Positions 27,098 to 34,944 are shown, counted from the first letter of the stretch. The stretch is 64,000 nucleotides of DNA from JAZDEY01 sp043808325 [NCBI: Candidatus Eiseniibacteriota bacterium] (GCA_043808325.1 JAZDEY010000044.1:1-64000), one strand, 5' to 3'. Numbers and translations are program-made. The notes: generated by a model not told the origin, from the letters alone.

Positions 27098-27730
27098 ATG
27101 ATGAGCAAGGCATTTGAACTGGTCGAGATAGAGGTCGGCAATCTCAAGCCGAATCCCTGGAACCCTAACCGTATGTCGGACGAGATGTACCACAAGCTTA
27201 AGGCCTACATTAAACGCGAGGGGCTGGTGGAGCCAATTGTGGTGAGGCCAAAGGGCGAGGGCTACGAGATACTGGGTGGGTTCCACAGGTGGAAGATTGC
27301 CAGGGATCTGGGATACGAGACGGTCCCCTGCGCCGTGGTGGAACTGGATGATCGCCGGGCAACGATACTCTCGATAAACCTCAACGAGATGAAGGGGCAG
27401 AGCGTATCGGCGCTGCTCTCAGAGCTCGTGCACGATCTTAGCCAGGAGCTGAGTCTTGAGGACTTGGAGACACAGCTCCCATACAGCGAGGCAGACCTCA
27501 AGGATGTCCTCGAGGTCATGAAGATCCCGGATGGGTTAGAAGCGTATCTGGATGCGGAGATCGAGAAGGCGGAGCGCGAGCGGCCCCACATCCTGTCGTT
27601 TGTGGTCGAGGACGTGGACACGGTCGAGAAGGCTCTCGAAAGCGCCTCACAGCGCAACGGTGGCCTCACCAGGGGCGAGTCCCTGGTCGAGATCGCCCGG
27701 GCTTACGTAGGTGAGGTGACTGCCAAGTGA
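27098..27730 (+). CDS. ParB/Srx-fold nuclease-domain protein, phage type
   Basis: About 210 residues. The N-terminal ~95 residues carry the ParB-N fold: IEVGNLKPNPWNPNRM, LVEPIVVRPKGEGYEILGGFHRW with the E-x-G-x-[HR]-R box, and YETVPCAVVELDD. The C-terminal half is helical and charged without a recognised DNA-binding domain. Such proteins sit next to terminase genes in phages. The start is probably the ATG pair at 27098/27101 (GAGG upstream), overlapping the methylase end; a GTG at 27092 is less likely. Its stop overlaps the next start (27727). Confidence 0.8.
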   Translation: MMSKAFELVEIEVGNLKPNPWNPNRMSDEMYHKLKAYIKREGLVEPIVVRPKGEGYEILGGFHRWKIARDLGYETVPCAVVELDDRRATILSINLNEMKGQSVSALLSELVHDLSQELSLEDLETQLPYSEADLKDVLEVMKIPDGLEAYLDAEIEKAERERPHILSFVVEDVDTVEKALESASQRNGGLTRGESLVEIARAYVGEVTAK

Positions 27731-28126
27731 AGGAGCAGGAGCATCACAAGAGAGCGTTTGAGTTCTACTACGGGCTTGGCGAGAGCAGGAACTACAATCT
27801 GGTTGCTGAGGAATTCGGGGTATCAGTCGGCGCTGTCAAGATGTGGGGCAGGTCAGGTCGCCGAGCGCAGCATGAAAGATGGGATCGAACGGGGCGTGAG
27901 GAACCTGAAGATTATTGAAATGGGCCTGCTTCAAGTGGCCAAAGCCATAGCTGATGGCAAGGTGAAGCCCACCGTTTCGGATCTGGATAGGCTTATCAGG
28001 TTGGAGGAGTTCCTGAGAGAGGAACGAAAAGCAGGTGAGCAGACGAAGTTCATCATCGAGTGGAGAGACGCCAGCAATCCGAGTGAGGGGCAAGACAAGG
28101 AGGCTGGCGAACCCTCGACCGGGTAA
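27727..28126 (+). pseudogene. Small-terminase-like HTH gene, copy A1, frameshifted
   Basis: The N-terminal part is read from ATG-like position 27727 (GTG AAG GAG): a short helix-turn-helix-type sequence (YNLVAEEFGVSVGAVKMW) as in phage small terminases. That frame runs out at 27918. The C-terminal part (ERSMKDGIERGVRN ... LEEFLREERKAGEQTKFIIEWRD) lies in another frame from about 27858 to 28126. Together they read as one gene broken by a frameshift at about 27850-27860. The C-terminal part is the master of a four-copy repeat in this window (A2 29888-30184, A3 31943-32281, A4 34945-35235). The small-terminase assignment is an inference from context and HTH form. Confidence 0.6.
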
Positions 28127-28206
28127 GCAGCAGGGCAAAACCAAATCTCCGCCGCGAGAGACTCTGCCCTGGCCCGGCTTCAGGAGATGCGAAACGTAGT
28201 TCTGCG

Positions 28207-28243
28207 ACCAGCGCCCTCACTGACGGCGGGCGCACCGAAACCC
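28207..28243 (-). repeat. 3' conserved block of the first variable region (IMH-like)
   Basis: These 37 bases match 33238-33274 with two mismatches. They cover the last codons of the SUMF1 gene, its stop and 10 bases of non-coding DNA. Conservation across a stop codon between otherwise diverged genes fits the anchor (initiation of mutagenic homing) that lies at the 3' end of DGR variable regions. This role is inferred. Confidence 0.5.
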
Positions 28244-29731
28244 GAGGCTGTAGAACGAATACGACGGGACGTCGCCGTACCGGAACGCGCATCGCAGGGC
28301 GTCGGAGCCGTAGTAGCGCCACGAGCCGCCCCGCAACACGCGAGAAGAGCCCGCGGAAGGACCCTTAGGGTCCTCGGTCTCAGTGGGGTAGCAAGTATGC
28401 CAGTCGTTGCACCACTCCCACACGTTGCCCGCCATATCGTACAGCCCCAGATAACTCTTTCCCAACTCATAACTCCCCACTGGCGACGTGCTACCCACGC
28501 AGTAGTACCCGTTATAGAAGTTGGCCCGGCTGCAGTCCGGCGACTCGTCCCCCCACGGATATATCCGCTCTCCACCATACTGCGTCGCATACTCCCACTC
28601 AGCATCCGTAGGCAATCTGTAACCCGCCGCCGTGTATGGATTGCCATTATTGCATTGCCACGTCGAATGGTTGTAGGCTTTGCCATACCCCGCCTGCAGG
28701 CTCAACCAATCACAGTAGGCAGCCGCACCATACCAACTCACCTCCATCACCGGGTGGTTCTCCTTGCCCGAATCCACAGTGAAGACACCACTACTGAATG
28801 AGATCTGGCAGTTGCTGTCGACAAGGTCCACCAGAAGCGCGGTGCTCCCATCAAGGTTGTCATGCACCGCTGAGGAGGTGGCCGCCACATAGCCGTGGTC
28901 ATAAGCCCACTGGAGGGCGTCCCGGTACTCCTTGTTCGTAACCTCATACTTGCCCAAATAGAAGCTATGAGTGAGTGTGACCTGGTGCTGATCCTCACCG
29001 CAATCTGCCACTCCGTCCCCCATGGTGAACGTTCCTGCTGGGATGTGCACCATCTCAGGCAGCGTTAGGCCCGGACCAGTGACCGTCACCACGCGCGTCG
29101 TGTCGTCGGCGAGAGATCCCGTGTCTTTGACCTCCAACTTGATCGCCTTGGGCCCAGTCGTGCCGTACTTATGGCTTGCCGTCTTAATAGTCGACCAATT
29201 AGTATCCCACCCGTCATTCTCCCAGTCCCACCGTACCTGAAGGACTGAGACTGCGTCCTGGGCATCGGAGCAGCCCGAGGCATCAAACTGGAAGACTGTG
29301 TCCGTTGTTCCTGACGCTGGACTCACCGTGAACGATGCTGTGGGGGCCGTGTTAACAGCGGAGACTGTCAGCGTCCGGGTAGTATCGTCCGCTGCCTCCT
29401 GAGTATCCTTCACCTCAAGCTTGACCGTCTTGGTCCCCACCGTCGCAAACTGGTGATCCACTGTCTTGGTAGTGGACCACTGCGTGTCCCACGTACCGTC
29501 ATTCTCCCAGTCCCAACGTACCTGCAATGAAATGGGGGTGTCCTCAGCATCCGAGCAGCCTGATGCATCGAACTGGAAGATTGTCTCGGTCGTCCCCGAC
29601 GCCGGACTCACCGTGAACGATGCTACGGGGTCGATATTTGGGCTCTCAGGGTTATCCTTGCCACAACTCAGAACGAGCAGGAACAGCACGAACATGAGAA
29701 GACCAGCCAACTCGGCACGCTTCGTTAGCAT
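28217..29731 (-). CDS. PKD-SUMF1 (formylglycine-generating-enzyme fold) lipoprotein with DGR-type variable C-terminus
   Basis: The start is ATG 29731 with GGGAGG upstream. It gives a lipoprotein signal (LLMFVLFLLVLSC, lipobox LVLSC), then two PKD-like Ig domains (ASFTVSPASGTTETIFQFD ... VRWDWENDG) at ~30-215 and a SUMF1/FGE-type domain to the end (VEVSWYGAAAYCDW-like, YRLPTDAEWEYATQYGG, GNVWEWCNDWH, RVLRGGSW, GFRCAR). The upstream frame to 29860 is unlikely to be translated. In such proteins the fold serves as a binding scaffold rather than an enzyme. The stretch between SW and GFRCAR (28244-28318) is the hypervariable part. A paralogue lies at 33248-34756. It sits between repeat copies A1 and A2. 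Confidence 0.85.
   Translation of the reverse strand: MLTKRAELAGLLMFVLFLLVLSCGKDNPESPNIDPVASFTVSPASGTTETIFQFDASGCSDAEDTPISLQVRWDWENDGTWDTQWSTTKTVDHQFATVGTKTVKLEVKDTQEAADDTTRTLTVSAVNTAPTASFTVSPASGTTDTVFQFDASGCSDAQDAVSVLQVRWDWENDGWDTNWSTIKTASHKYGTTGPKAIKLEVKDTGSLADDTTRVVTVTGPGLTLPEMVHIPAGTFTMGDGVADCGEDQHQVTLTHSFYLGKYEVTNKEYRDALQWAYDHGYVAATSSAVHDNLDGSTALLVDLVDSNCQISFSSGVFTVDSGKENHPVMEVSWYGAAAYCDWLSLQAGYGKAYNHSTWQCNNGNPYTAAGYRLPTDAEWEYATQYGGERIYPWGDESPDCSRANFYNGYYCVGSTSPVGSYELGKSYLGLYDMAGNVWEWCNDWHTCYPTETEDPKGPSAGSSRVLRGGSWRYYGSDALRCAFRYGDVPSYSFYSLGFRCARRQ
28244..28318 (-). other. Candidate DGR variable region VR-a
   Basis: 25 codons between the fixed Trp (28319-28321) and GFR. Most are NNC codons (cgc tac tac ggc tcc gac gcc; ttc; tac ggc gac gtc; ttc tac agc ctc), as expected if AAC codons of a template were mutated at adenines. 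Compared with VR-b, 17 of 24 aligned codons change the amino acid, and 15 of these keep the same third base. Confidence 0.7.
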
Positions 29732-29887
29732 CGCAATCCTCCCTCGCAGAGATTGACACGCACGTGAACCCCCATCGCTAAGAACCTTGAACCGATAATT
29801 CCTCGGGCCTATCAGCGTGTCGTGGGTCCGTCGAGACTCGCATGAAGGGCATGATAGCATACTGCCTTTCTCCTCCGCAAGCGTTCC

Positions 29888-30184
29888 GTGGCCATCTACA
29901 GCCGACCCGTGGCCGAGCGCGGGATGAAGGACACCATCGAGCGAGGCCTCAGGAACCGGAATCTGGTTGAGATGGGCCTCGTTCAGGTCGCAAAGGCGAT
30001 AGCAGAGGGCAAGGCAAAGTTCATGGTCTCAGACCTGGACAAGCTCATCAGGCTGGAGCAGTTCTTGAGAGAAGAGGGCAAGGCAGGTGAGCAGACGAGG
30101 GTCATCTTTGAGTGGAGAGACGCCAGCAAGCCGAGTGAGGGGCAAGACGAGGAGGCTGGCGAACCCGAGACCGAGGGAGAATGA
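29888..30184 (+). pseudogene. Truncated small-terminase-like gene, copy A2
   Basis: Repeats the C-terminal part of A1: RGMKDTIERGLRN, VAKAIAEGKAK, DLDKLIRLEQFLREEGKAGEQ, EWRDASKPSEGQDEEAGEP. The HTH half is missing. Upstream of the shared part, a short stretch (KRSVAIYSR) resembles that of copy A4 (KRFLPIFRHR), so both kept a little more of the ancestor than A3. A GTG at 29888 could start a 98-residue product, but with the DNA-binding half gone it is treated as a fragment. Gene B2 follows 3 bases after the stop. Confidence 0.6.
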
Positions 30185-30187
30185 ACC

Positions 30188-30481
30188 ATGGCTGTTCAAT
30201 TGTCGCAGCAGAGGAGGATCGATCTGTTCAAAGCATATTGCGACAGACGGTCTATCCAATCTGTAGCGAGGAAATGCGCAGTTTGCCCGACCACGGCCCT
30301 TCGCTACAAGAGGATGGACCATTGGGATGAGCGCCTAAGTGGCATCAAGCAAAAGACTGAGGATAAGGTAGATGATTCAATTGCCGAGATGGAGGCACGC
30401 CAGGCCAAGCAAGCCAGGGCCATACAGGCCAAGGCGTTGCAGAGGATACTGCAAGTCCCGGTGCCCTGCGCAATTCACTAA
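30188..30481 (+). CDS. Second small HTH protein, terminase-small-subunit-like (copy B2, 3' end possibly truncated)
   Basis: 97 residues: MAVQLSQQRRIDLFKAYC, an HTH-like region (SIQSVARKCAVCPTTALRYKR) and a charged helix (DKVDDSIAEMEARQAKQARAIQAKALQRIL). The layout is like phage small terminases or HTH adaptor proteins. The reading frame ends exactly at the 3' end of the convergent serpin gene (stop overlap at 30478-30481), so the original C-terminus was probably lost when the serpin segment became joined. A decayed second copy (B3) follows repeat A3 at 32285. Confidence 0.5.
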   Translation: MAVQLSQQRRIDLFKAYCDRRSIQSVARKCAVCPTTALRYKRMDHWDERLSGIKQKTEDKVDDSIAEMEARQAKQARAIQAKALQRILQVPVPCAIH

Positions 30482-31758
30482 CTACCCGGGTTCACCACCT
30501 TCCCCGTGAAAAGGATTGCACCCTCGTACCTGTCGCGGATGAAGAAAAGGAACGGACGATCGACTTTCATCCAGAAAGAAGTGGAAGTATCCGGGGATGC
30601 ACCGGCGCCAATGACCACCGTGGCTGCCGCCGCCTCTGTGCCCGCTTCGTCCACTTTGAGGTAGGTCTTATGTAGCACCTCATCTATGAACATGTCCGCA
30701 GTGCACATCTCTGAGAAATCTGCGCTCCCCGGGTCGAACGCTATCCCCATACCTAGTCGTCTCAGGGCGTCGTTCAAGGCGCAGGCGTATTCCACCCGGA
30801 ACCTCGGCATCAAGACCTCGCCCAGGCGCGTTGAGAAATCCTCCTGCCACGTATCCCAACTATCCCGATCCAACGCCGATATCACCGAATCAACACTCTT
30901 TCCGGGCTTCGGGAGCAAAATGGTCATGCTGAACCAGCCCCCACCGTAAGGCAGATCAACTGCCTGGAACAAGTCGTTGGACAAATAGGCGTATCTTAGC
31001 ATGAAGTCGTCGCCATACCCGGCCGGAACAGCAAGTTTCGTCATCATCATGCAGGGCACTCTTGAACCATTCGGCAGTGTGAACGAGTCACCCCGGGTAT
31101 ATAAGGGATCGAACGGATACTCCCACGGACCCAAGAAGTAGATTGCATTCACGAGCAGTGCGATCGTTTTCGGATCAATCGGTTTCGCGACGATGTCTCT
31201 GATCTTACCGTTGGTTTTCTCCTCCACCCAGGTGTTGACTGTGTCCGCGGCGTCCTCTCTATTGAGGTCCAGCTCGCGGACTTCAGAATGGAAGTAGGTC
31301 CTGCATCTTTCCAGAAAACTCTCTTGGAAGCCAATGCTCTCCCGTCCCCAGAACGAGTTTGCGATCCGGAATGTGACTTTGGGATCAAGTCCGGTCAGAA
31401 GCTTGATAAGAGCTTGGTAACACTCATCGGCGCTCGCCAGGCTGTAGCCATCGAAGCCAAGCGTGGCCAGCATCGCGTCACGCGTAGTACCAGCGGCTCC
31501 GTTCGCGGTCATCCCAAGCGCCATCGACACACTGAGCGGCGACGCAATGACATTACTGTCTGGCCGGTCCTTCACAATCTCCTTGAAGAGTTTGAAAGCA
31601 AAATCATTGGTTGCGGAAACCAGTGTCTTTTGAGTCAGGGCCAGGCCGCCATCGTCATTGTTCCCGTTGTCTCCGGGCGCCAGACCAGGCTTATCGCCAC
31701 AGGCGGGCAGCACCATACATATCAGGACTAGCAGGACAAATCTGGTCGCATTCCTCAT
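30478..31758 (-). CDS. Serpin lipoprotein
   Basis: The start is ATG 31758 (GAGGGA upstream). It gives a lipoprotein signal (FVLLVLICMVLPAC, lipobox LPAC), a Gly/Asn/Asp linker and a full serpin domain: NDFAFKLFKEI, SNVIASPLSVSMALGMTANGA, NTWVEEKTNGKIRDIV, LLVNAIYFLGPW, the hinge EAGTEAAAATVVIGAGAS and the C-terminal DRPFLFFIRD. The small-residue hinge (GTEAAAAT) is the form found in inhibitory serpins. By the usual spacing P1 would be near Ala, hinting at elastase-like targets; this is an inference. An outer-surface protease inhibitor may protect against host or competitor proteases. It lies between repeat blocks A2-B2 and A3-B3. Confidence 0.9.
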   Translation of the reverse strand: MRNATRFVLLVLICMVLPACGDKPGLAPGDNGNNDDGGLALTQKTLVSATNDFAFKLFKEIVKDRPDSNVIASPLSVSMALGMTANGAAGTTRDAMLATLGFDGYSLASADECYQALIKLLTGLDPKVTFRIANSFWGRESIGFQESFLERCRTYFHSEVRELDLNREDAADTVNTWVEEKTNGKIRDIVAKPIDPKTIALLVNAIYFLGPWEYPFDPLYTRGDSFTLPNGSRVPCMMMTKLAVPAGYGDDFMLRYAYLSNDLFQAVDLPYGGGWFSMTILLPKPGKSVDSVISALDRDSWDTWQEDFSTRLGEVLMPRFRVEYACALNDALRRLGMGIAFDPGSADFSEMCTADMFIDEVLHKTYLKVDEAGTEAAAATVVIGAGASPDTSTSFWMKVDRPFLFFIRDRYEGAILFTGKVVNPGS

Positions 31759-31942
31759 TTTCGGTCCCTCGCTCTCGTTTCCCTGACATAACCACGCTAT
31801 CCGAGCTTCAACCATGTATATGGTGCCACTTTCGGAGCGATTTGCAAGTCCTAATTGCCTGGTAGACATCCAGAGATCCCCAGGGCTCCTCGCCGGTTCT
31901 GGAGACCAGCCCGCCAACGCTGCGTAGCGGTGTACTGAACGG

Positions 31943-32281
31943 GTGGCACGCAAGATCCGCCTTCAGTCCCAAGCCGAGAACACGGTCCACTTCATGCGCC
32001 AGGGACATGCCCAGCGCGGGATGAAGGACAGCATTGAACGGGGCCTAAGGAACCGGAAGCTTGTTGAAATGGGTCTTCTTCAAGTGGCCAAAGCCATAGC
32101 CGAGGGCAAGGTGAAGCCCACCGTCTCAGACCTGGACAAGCTGATTAGGCTGGAGGAGTTCTTGAGAGAAGAGGGCAAGGCTGGCGAGCAGACGAAGGTT
32201 GTCATAGAGTGGCGGGATTATACCAATCCGAGCAAAGAGCAAGATGAGGAGGCTGGCGGACCCGAGACCGAGGGACAATAG
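31943..32281 (+). pseudogene. Truncated small-terminase-like gene, copy A3
   Basis: From about 32007 the sequence matches the other copies (RGMKDSIERGLRN, MGLLQVAKAIAEGKVKPTVSDLDKLIRLEEFL, GEQTKVVIEWRDY). The 64 bases before this in the open frame are unrelated to the other copies, so the start at 31943 is fortuitous. It keeps the stop position and is followed 3 bases later by remnant B3, as A2 is followed by B2. Confidence 0.6.
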
Positions 32282-32284
32282 GCA

Positions 32285-32395
32285 ATGGCCGTTCAATTGT
32301 CGCAGCAGCGAGGGATTGATCTGTTTGAGGCGCGTTGGGAGAGGTGGTCAATCCAGTACGTGGCCATGGATTGTCGAGGGATCGCGGCCACTTAG
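32285..32395 (+). pseudogene. Decayed copy B3 of the second HTH gene
   Basis: Begins MAVQLSQQRGIDLFEA like B2, but hits a stop after 36 codons. Further downstream (to about 32530) a frame reading AENAKMLMEWKPVSLTEKHIP may be more phage sequence, without clear homology. Confidence 0.6.
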
Positions 32396-32536
32396 TACAA
32401 CCGGTGATGGCTGAGGGTGGAGGTAGTCACGAAAGGATTAGGGATCGGGGGCGACCGAGCAAATCGCAGAGAATGCGAAGATGCTGATGGAGTGGAAACC
32501 CGTATCGCTGACTGAGAAGCACATCCCTCTGTATGA

Positions 32537-33139
32537 CTATCTGAACAGTGCCTTGATCATGCCCCAGGTTGATGCATCGGTTGCGGTGTTGTAGTTCAAT
32601 GTGACGCTCAGGTCATCGATCATGATGCCGCCACCGCTGAACTTGATATACAACCATTCACAGGGTTGGGGCGGTGCAAAGTGGTACTCATAGGTGCCAG
32701 GCGCAGCAATTGCCTCCAGCAGGGTCCAAAACGTTCCATCATACGATCGGTAGACGTCAATACTGCCCCAAGGGTCTGTCATCTCGGGAACCTCAAATCC
32801 AATCATAGCATCTGTTATGTCCAGCCCGGCTGAACCAACTGGGAATCTGTAGCAGAGGTGGGCGCATTCCATCTCAAACCCGCAGGAAAAGGCAAGGCAT
32901 CGATCACCAAGTGAGTCTGGCAGATAACACAGAGAGCCATAGAAGCTAAGATCCGGGCACGGTGGATCGGAAATCCCTGAGTTGCGGTAGCTGTCTTGCC
33001 GGGCCTTGCCGGTGGAGAAGTCGTCAAAATACTGATACTGCTCGAGGGCTCCCGCCGCGCTTGGGTGAAAGGCAAGCAGAATAGTAAGAGCAGATAGGCC
33101 CAGGAGAACCCAACCGCGTGTCAACCGGTATACCCGCAT
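32537..33139 (-). CDS. Small secreted protein with C-terminal TWGxIKxLF tail
   Basis: 200 residues with a Sec signal peptide (WVLLGLSALTILLAFHPSAAG) and no known domain recognised by eye. The middle has an F5/8-type or jelly-roll-like feel (FDDFSTGKARQDSYRNSG; VYRSYDGTFWTLLEAI; YIKFSGGGIMIDDLSVTLN), suggesting a beta-sandwich; this is weak. Eight cysteines suggest disulfides. The end, ASTWGMIKALFR, matches the end of the lectin-like lipoprotein at 46207 (PSTWGQIKTLFKD). AAGGAGAG precedes the ATG. Confidence 0.7.
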   Translation of the reverse strand: MRVYRLTRGWVLLGLSALTILLAFHPSAAGALEQYQYFDDFSTGKARQDSYRNSGISDPPCPDLSFYGSLCYLPDSLGDRCLAFSCGFEMECAHLCYRFPVGSAGLDITDAMIGFEVPEMTDPWGSIDVYRSYDGTFWTLLEAIAAPGTYEYHFAPPQPCEWLYIKFSGGGIMIDDLSVTLNYNTATDASTWGMIKALFR

Positions 33140-33237
33140 CTTGCACTCTCCTTAGGCTGGCAGACTCAGGCCCCGACAGGGGACCTGAGAGATTGGGCAG
33201 CCGCTAAGTCACCATGTTCGTAGGTCAGGGCTCGGGA

Positions 33238-33274
33238 ACCAGCGCCCTCACTGACTGCGGGCACACCGAAACCC
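33238..33274 (-). repeat. 3' conserved block of the second variable region (IMH-like)
   Basis: Counterpart of 28207-28243 (35 of 37 bases identical), again spanning the stop codon (33248-33250) of the SUMF1 gene and 10 bases beyond it. Confidence 0.5.
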
Positions 33275-34756
33275 GTTGAAGCTGCTCGTGGTCGACGGGA
33301 GGTAGCTGTTCCGGGCGGCGCATTGCAGGCTGCCGCCGTCATCGTACCACGACTCGCCACGCAACACGCGATACGAGCCCGAAGGCGGGCCCTTAGGGTC
33401 AGCCACAGGCCCGGTACCCAGGTCACACGTATGCCAGTCGTTGCACAACTCCCACACATTCCCCGCCATGTCATACAGCCCCAGCGACGCGGGCGCTGCT
33501 GGGTAGCTCCCTACAGGGGCCGTCGAGCCCACACAGCCAGAGTAGTTGGCCCGACTGCAATCCGGGCTCTCATTGCCCCATGGATAGATCCGCTCGCCCC
33601 CGTATTGAGTCGCATACTCCCACTCCGCGTCAGTCGGTAGGCGATACCCACTAGCCCCATAAGGGTCCCCGCTGTTGCACTGCCAGGTTGAGTGATTGTA
33701 CACACGCGCAAGCCCCTGACTCATGTTGAGCCAATCACAATACGCTGCCGCCCCATACCAGGACACGTTCACCATGGGGTAATCCTCCTTGCCCGAAGCC
33801 ACCGTGAAAACGCCCCCGCTGAAGGAGATCTGACAGTCGCTTTCAGCAAGATGTACCAACAGCGCTGTGCTTTCATCCAGATTGTCATTGACTGCCGACG
33901 ATGTGGCTGTCACGTAGTTGTTGTCATCCGCCCACTGGAGCGCGTCCCGGTACTCCTTGTTGGTTACCTCGTACTTTCCCAGATAGAATGAATGTGACAA
34001 GGTGACCTCGTGCTCATCGACACCACAATAAGCCACGCCGTCACCCATCGTGAATGTCCCCGCAGGAACGAGGACCATCTCGGGGGTCTCAAACGGGATG
34101 CCGACCGCCACCGTCCGCCTAGACTCACCTGTCAGCCCTCCGGTGTCCTTCACCTCCAACTTGATTTTCTTACTCCCCGGCGTGCCATACTGATAGATTG
34201 CTGTCTTGATAGCAGACCACCCGGTATCCCACGTACCATCGTTCTCCCAATCCCAACGTACCTGAAGGGCAGAAATTGGGTCCTCGACGTCAGAACACGA
34301 TGATGCGTCAAACTGGAATACCGTATCCGTTGTGCCGGTCGTCGGGGTCACATTGAAGGAGGCTGTCGGTGCGGTGTTCTGACTCTCCACGGTTACCTGC
34401 CGGGTTGCCGTGTCCGTGAGTCCGCCAGTGTCTCTAACCTCCAAGGCCATCGTGTTGATCCCTATGGTGCCGAATTGGACACTCGCTGTCTTCGTTGTGG
34501 ACCACTCGGTATCCCACGTACCGTCGTTATACCAGTCCCACCGTACCTGCAGTGAGGGAGTCGGATCTTCGGCATCCGAGCAGGCTGAGGCATCAAACTG
34601 GAACACCGTCAGCGTCGTCCCACTTGCCGGGGTCACCGTGAAGGATGCTGCGGGGGCTGTATCCGGGTTTTCACAACTGTCCTTACTGCAGCTGAGAGCT
34701 AATACTATCAGAACAAACATAAGAACTACAGCCGCACTACCACGTATCGTACGCAT
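33248..34756 (-). CDS. PKD-SUMF1 lipoprotein, paralogue of 28217, with DGR-type variable C-terminus
   Basis: ATG 34756 opens a lipoprotein signal (VVLMFVLIVLALSC), two PKD-like domains (ASFTVTPASGTTLTVFQFD; ASFNVTPTTGTTDTVFQFD) and a SUMF1-type domain (PEMVLVPAGTFTMGDGV, VSWYGAAAYCDWLN, YRLPTDAEWEYATQYGG, GNVWELCNDWH, RVLRGESW, GFRCARSQ). Architecture is identical to the protein at 28217. In conserved parts the two genes differ largely at silent third positions, but between SW and GFRCAR they differ in first and second positions. Repeat copy A4 lies just beyond its 5' end, as A2 does for the paralogue, so gene and repeat may have been duplicated as a block. Confidence 0.85.
   Translation of the reverse strand: MRTIRGSAAVVLMFVLIVLALSCSKDSCENPDTAPAASFTVTPASGTTLTVFQFDASACSDAEDPTPSLQVRWDWYNDGTWDTEWSTTKTASVQFGTIGINTMALEVRDTGGLTDTATRQVTVESQNTAPTASFNVTPTTGTTDTVFQFDASSCSDVEDPISALQVRWDWENDGTWDTGWSAIKTAIYQYGTPGSKKIKLEVKDTGGLTGESRRTVAVGIPFETPEMVLVPAGTFTMGDGVAYCGVDEHEVTLSHSFYLGKYEVTNKEYRDALQWADDNNYVTATSSAVNDNLDESTALLVHLAESDCQISFSGGVFTVASGKEDYPMVNVSWYGAAAYCDWLNMSQGLARVYNHSTWQCNSGDPYGASGYRLPTDAEWEYATQYGGERIYPWGNESPDCSRANYSGCVGSTAPVGSYPAAPASLGLYDMAGNVWELCNDWHTCDLGTGPVADPKGPPSGSYRVLRGESWYDDGGSLQCAARNSYLPSTTSSFNGFRCARSQ
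33275..33346 (-). other. Candidate DGR variable region VR-b
   Basis: 24 codons between the fixed Trp (33347-33349) and GFR: tac gat gac ggc ggc agc ctg caa tgc gcc gcc cgg aac agc tac ctc ccg tcg acc acg agc agc ttc aac. Fixed codons ctg, tgc, cgg, ccg and tcg coincide with those of VR-a; variable ones are nearly all NNC. Confidence 0.7.
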
Positions 34757-34944
34757 CGCGGTTCTCCTTCTGTTGAGATTGATATGCATCGCCAGCCCAC
34801 AGGCCTAAGGCCGAGTCTGACGGCACAGAAGCGACAATGCGAGCCGTTAGCTATATCAGACTCACTTGGACGTGAGCGTATCACACCGCATATCTACCCT
34901 GCAAGCGCTTCCTGCCTATCTTTCGCCATCGCGCCGAGCGCGGG

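Noticed and set aside
28187-28801. Plus-strand frame of 204 codons over the SUMF1 3' end
   Set aside because: Shadow of the lipoprotein gene; Arg/Pro/Ala-rich without motif. It was checked as a possible DGR accessory gene and shows none of the expected features.
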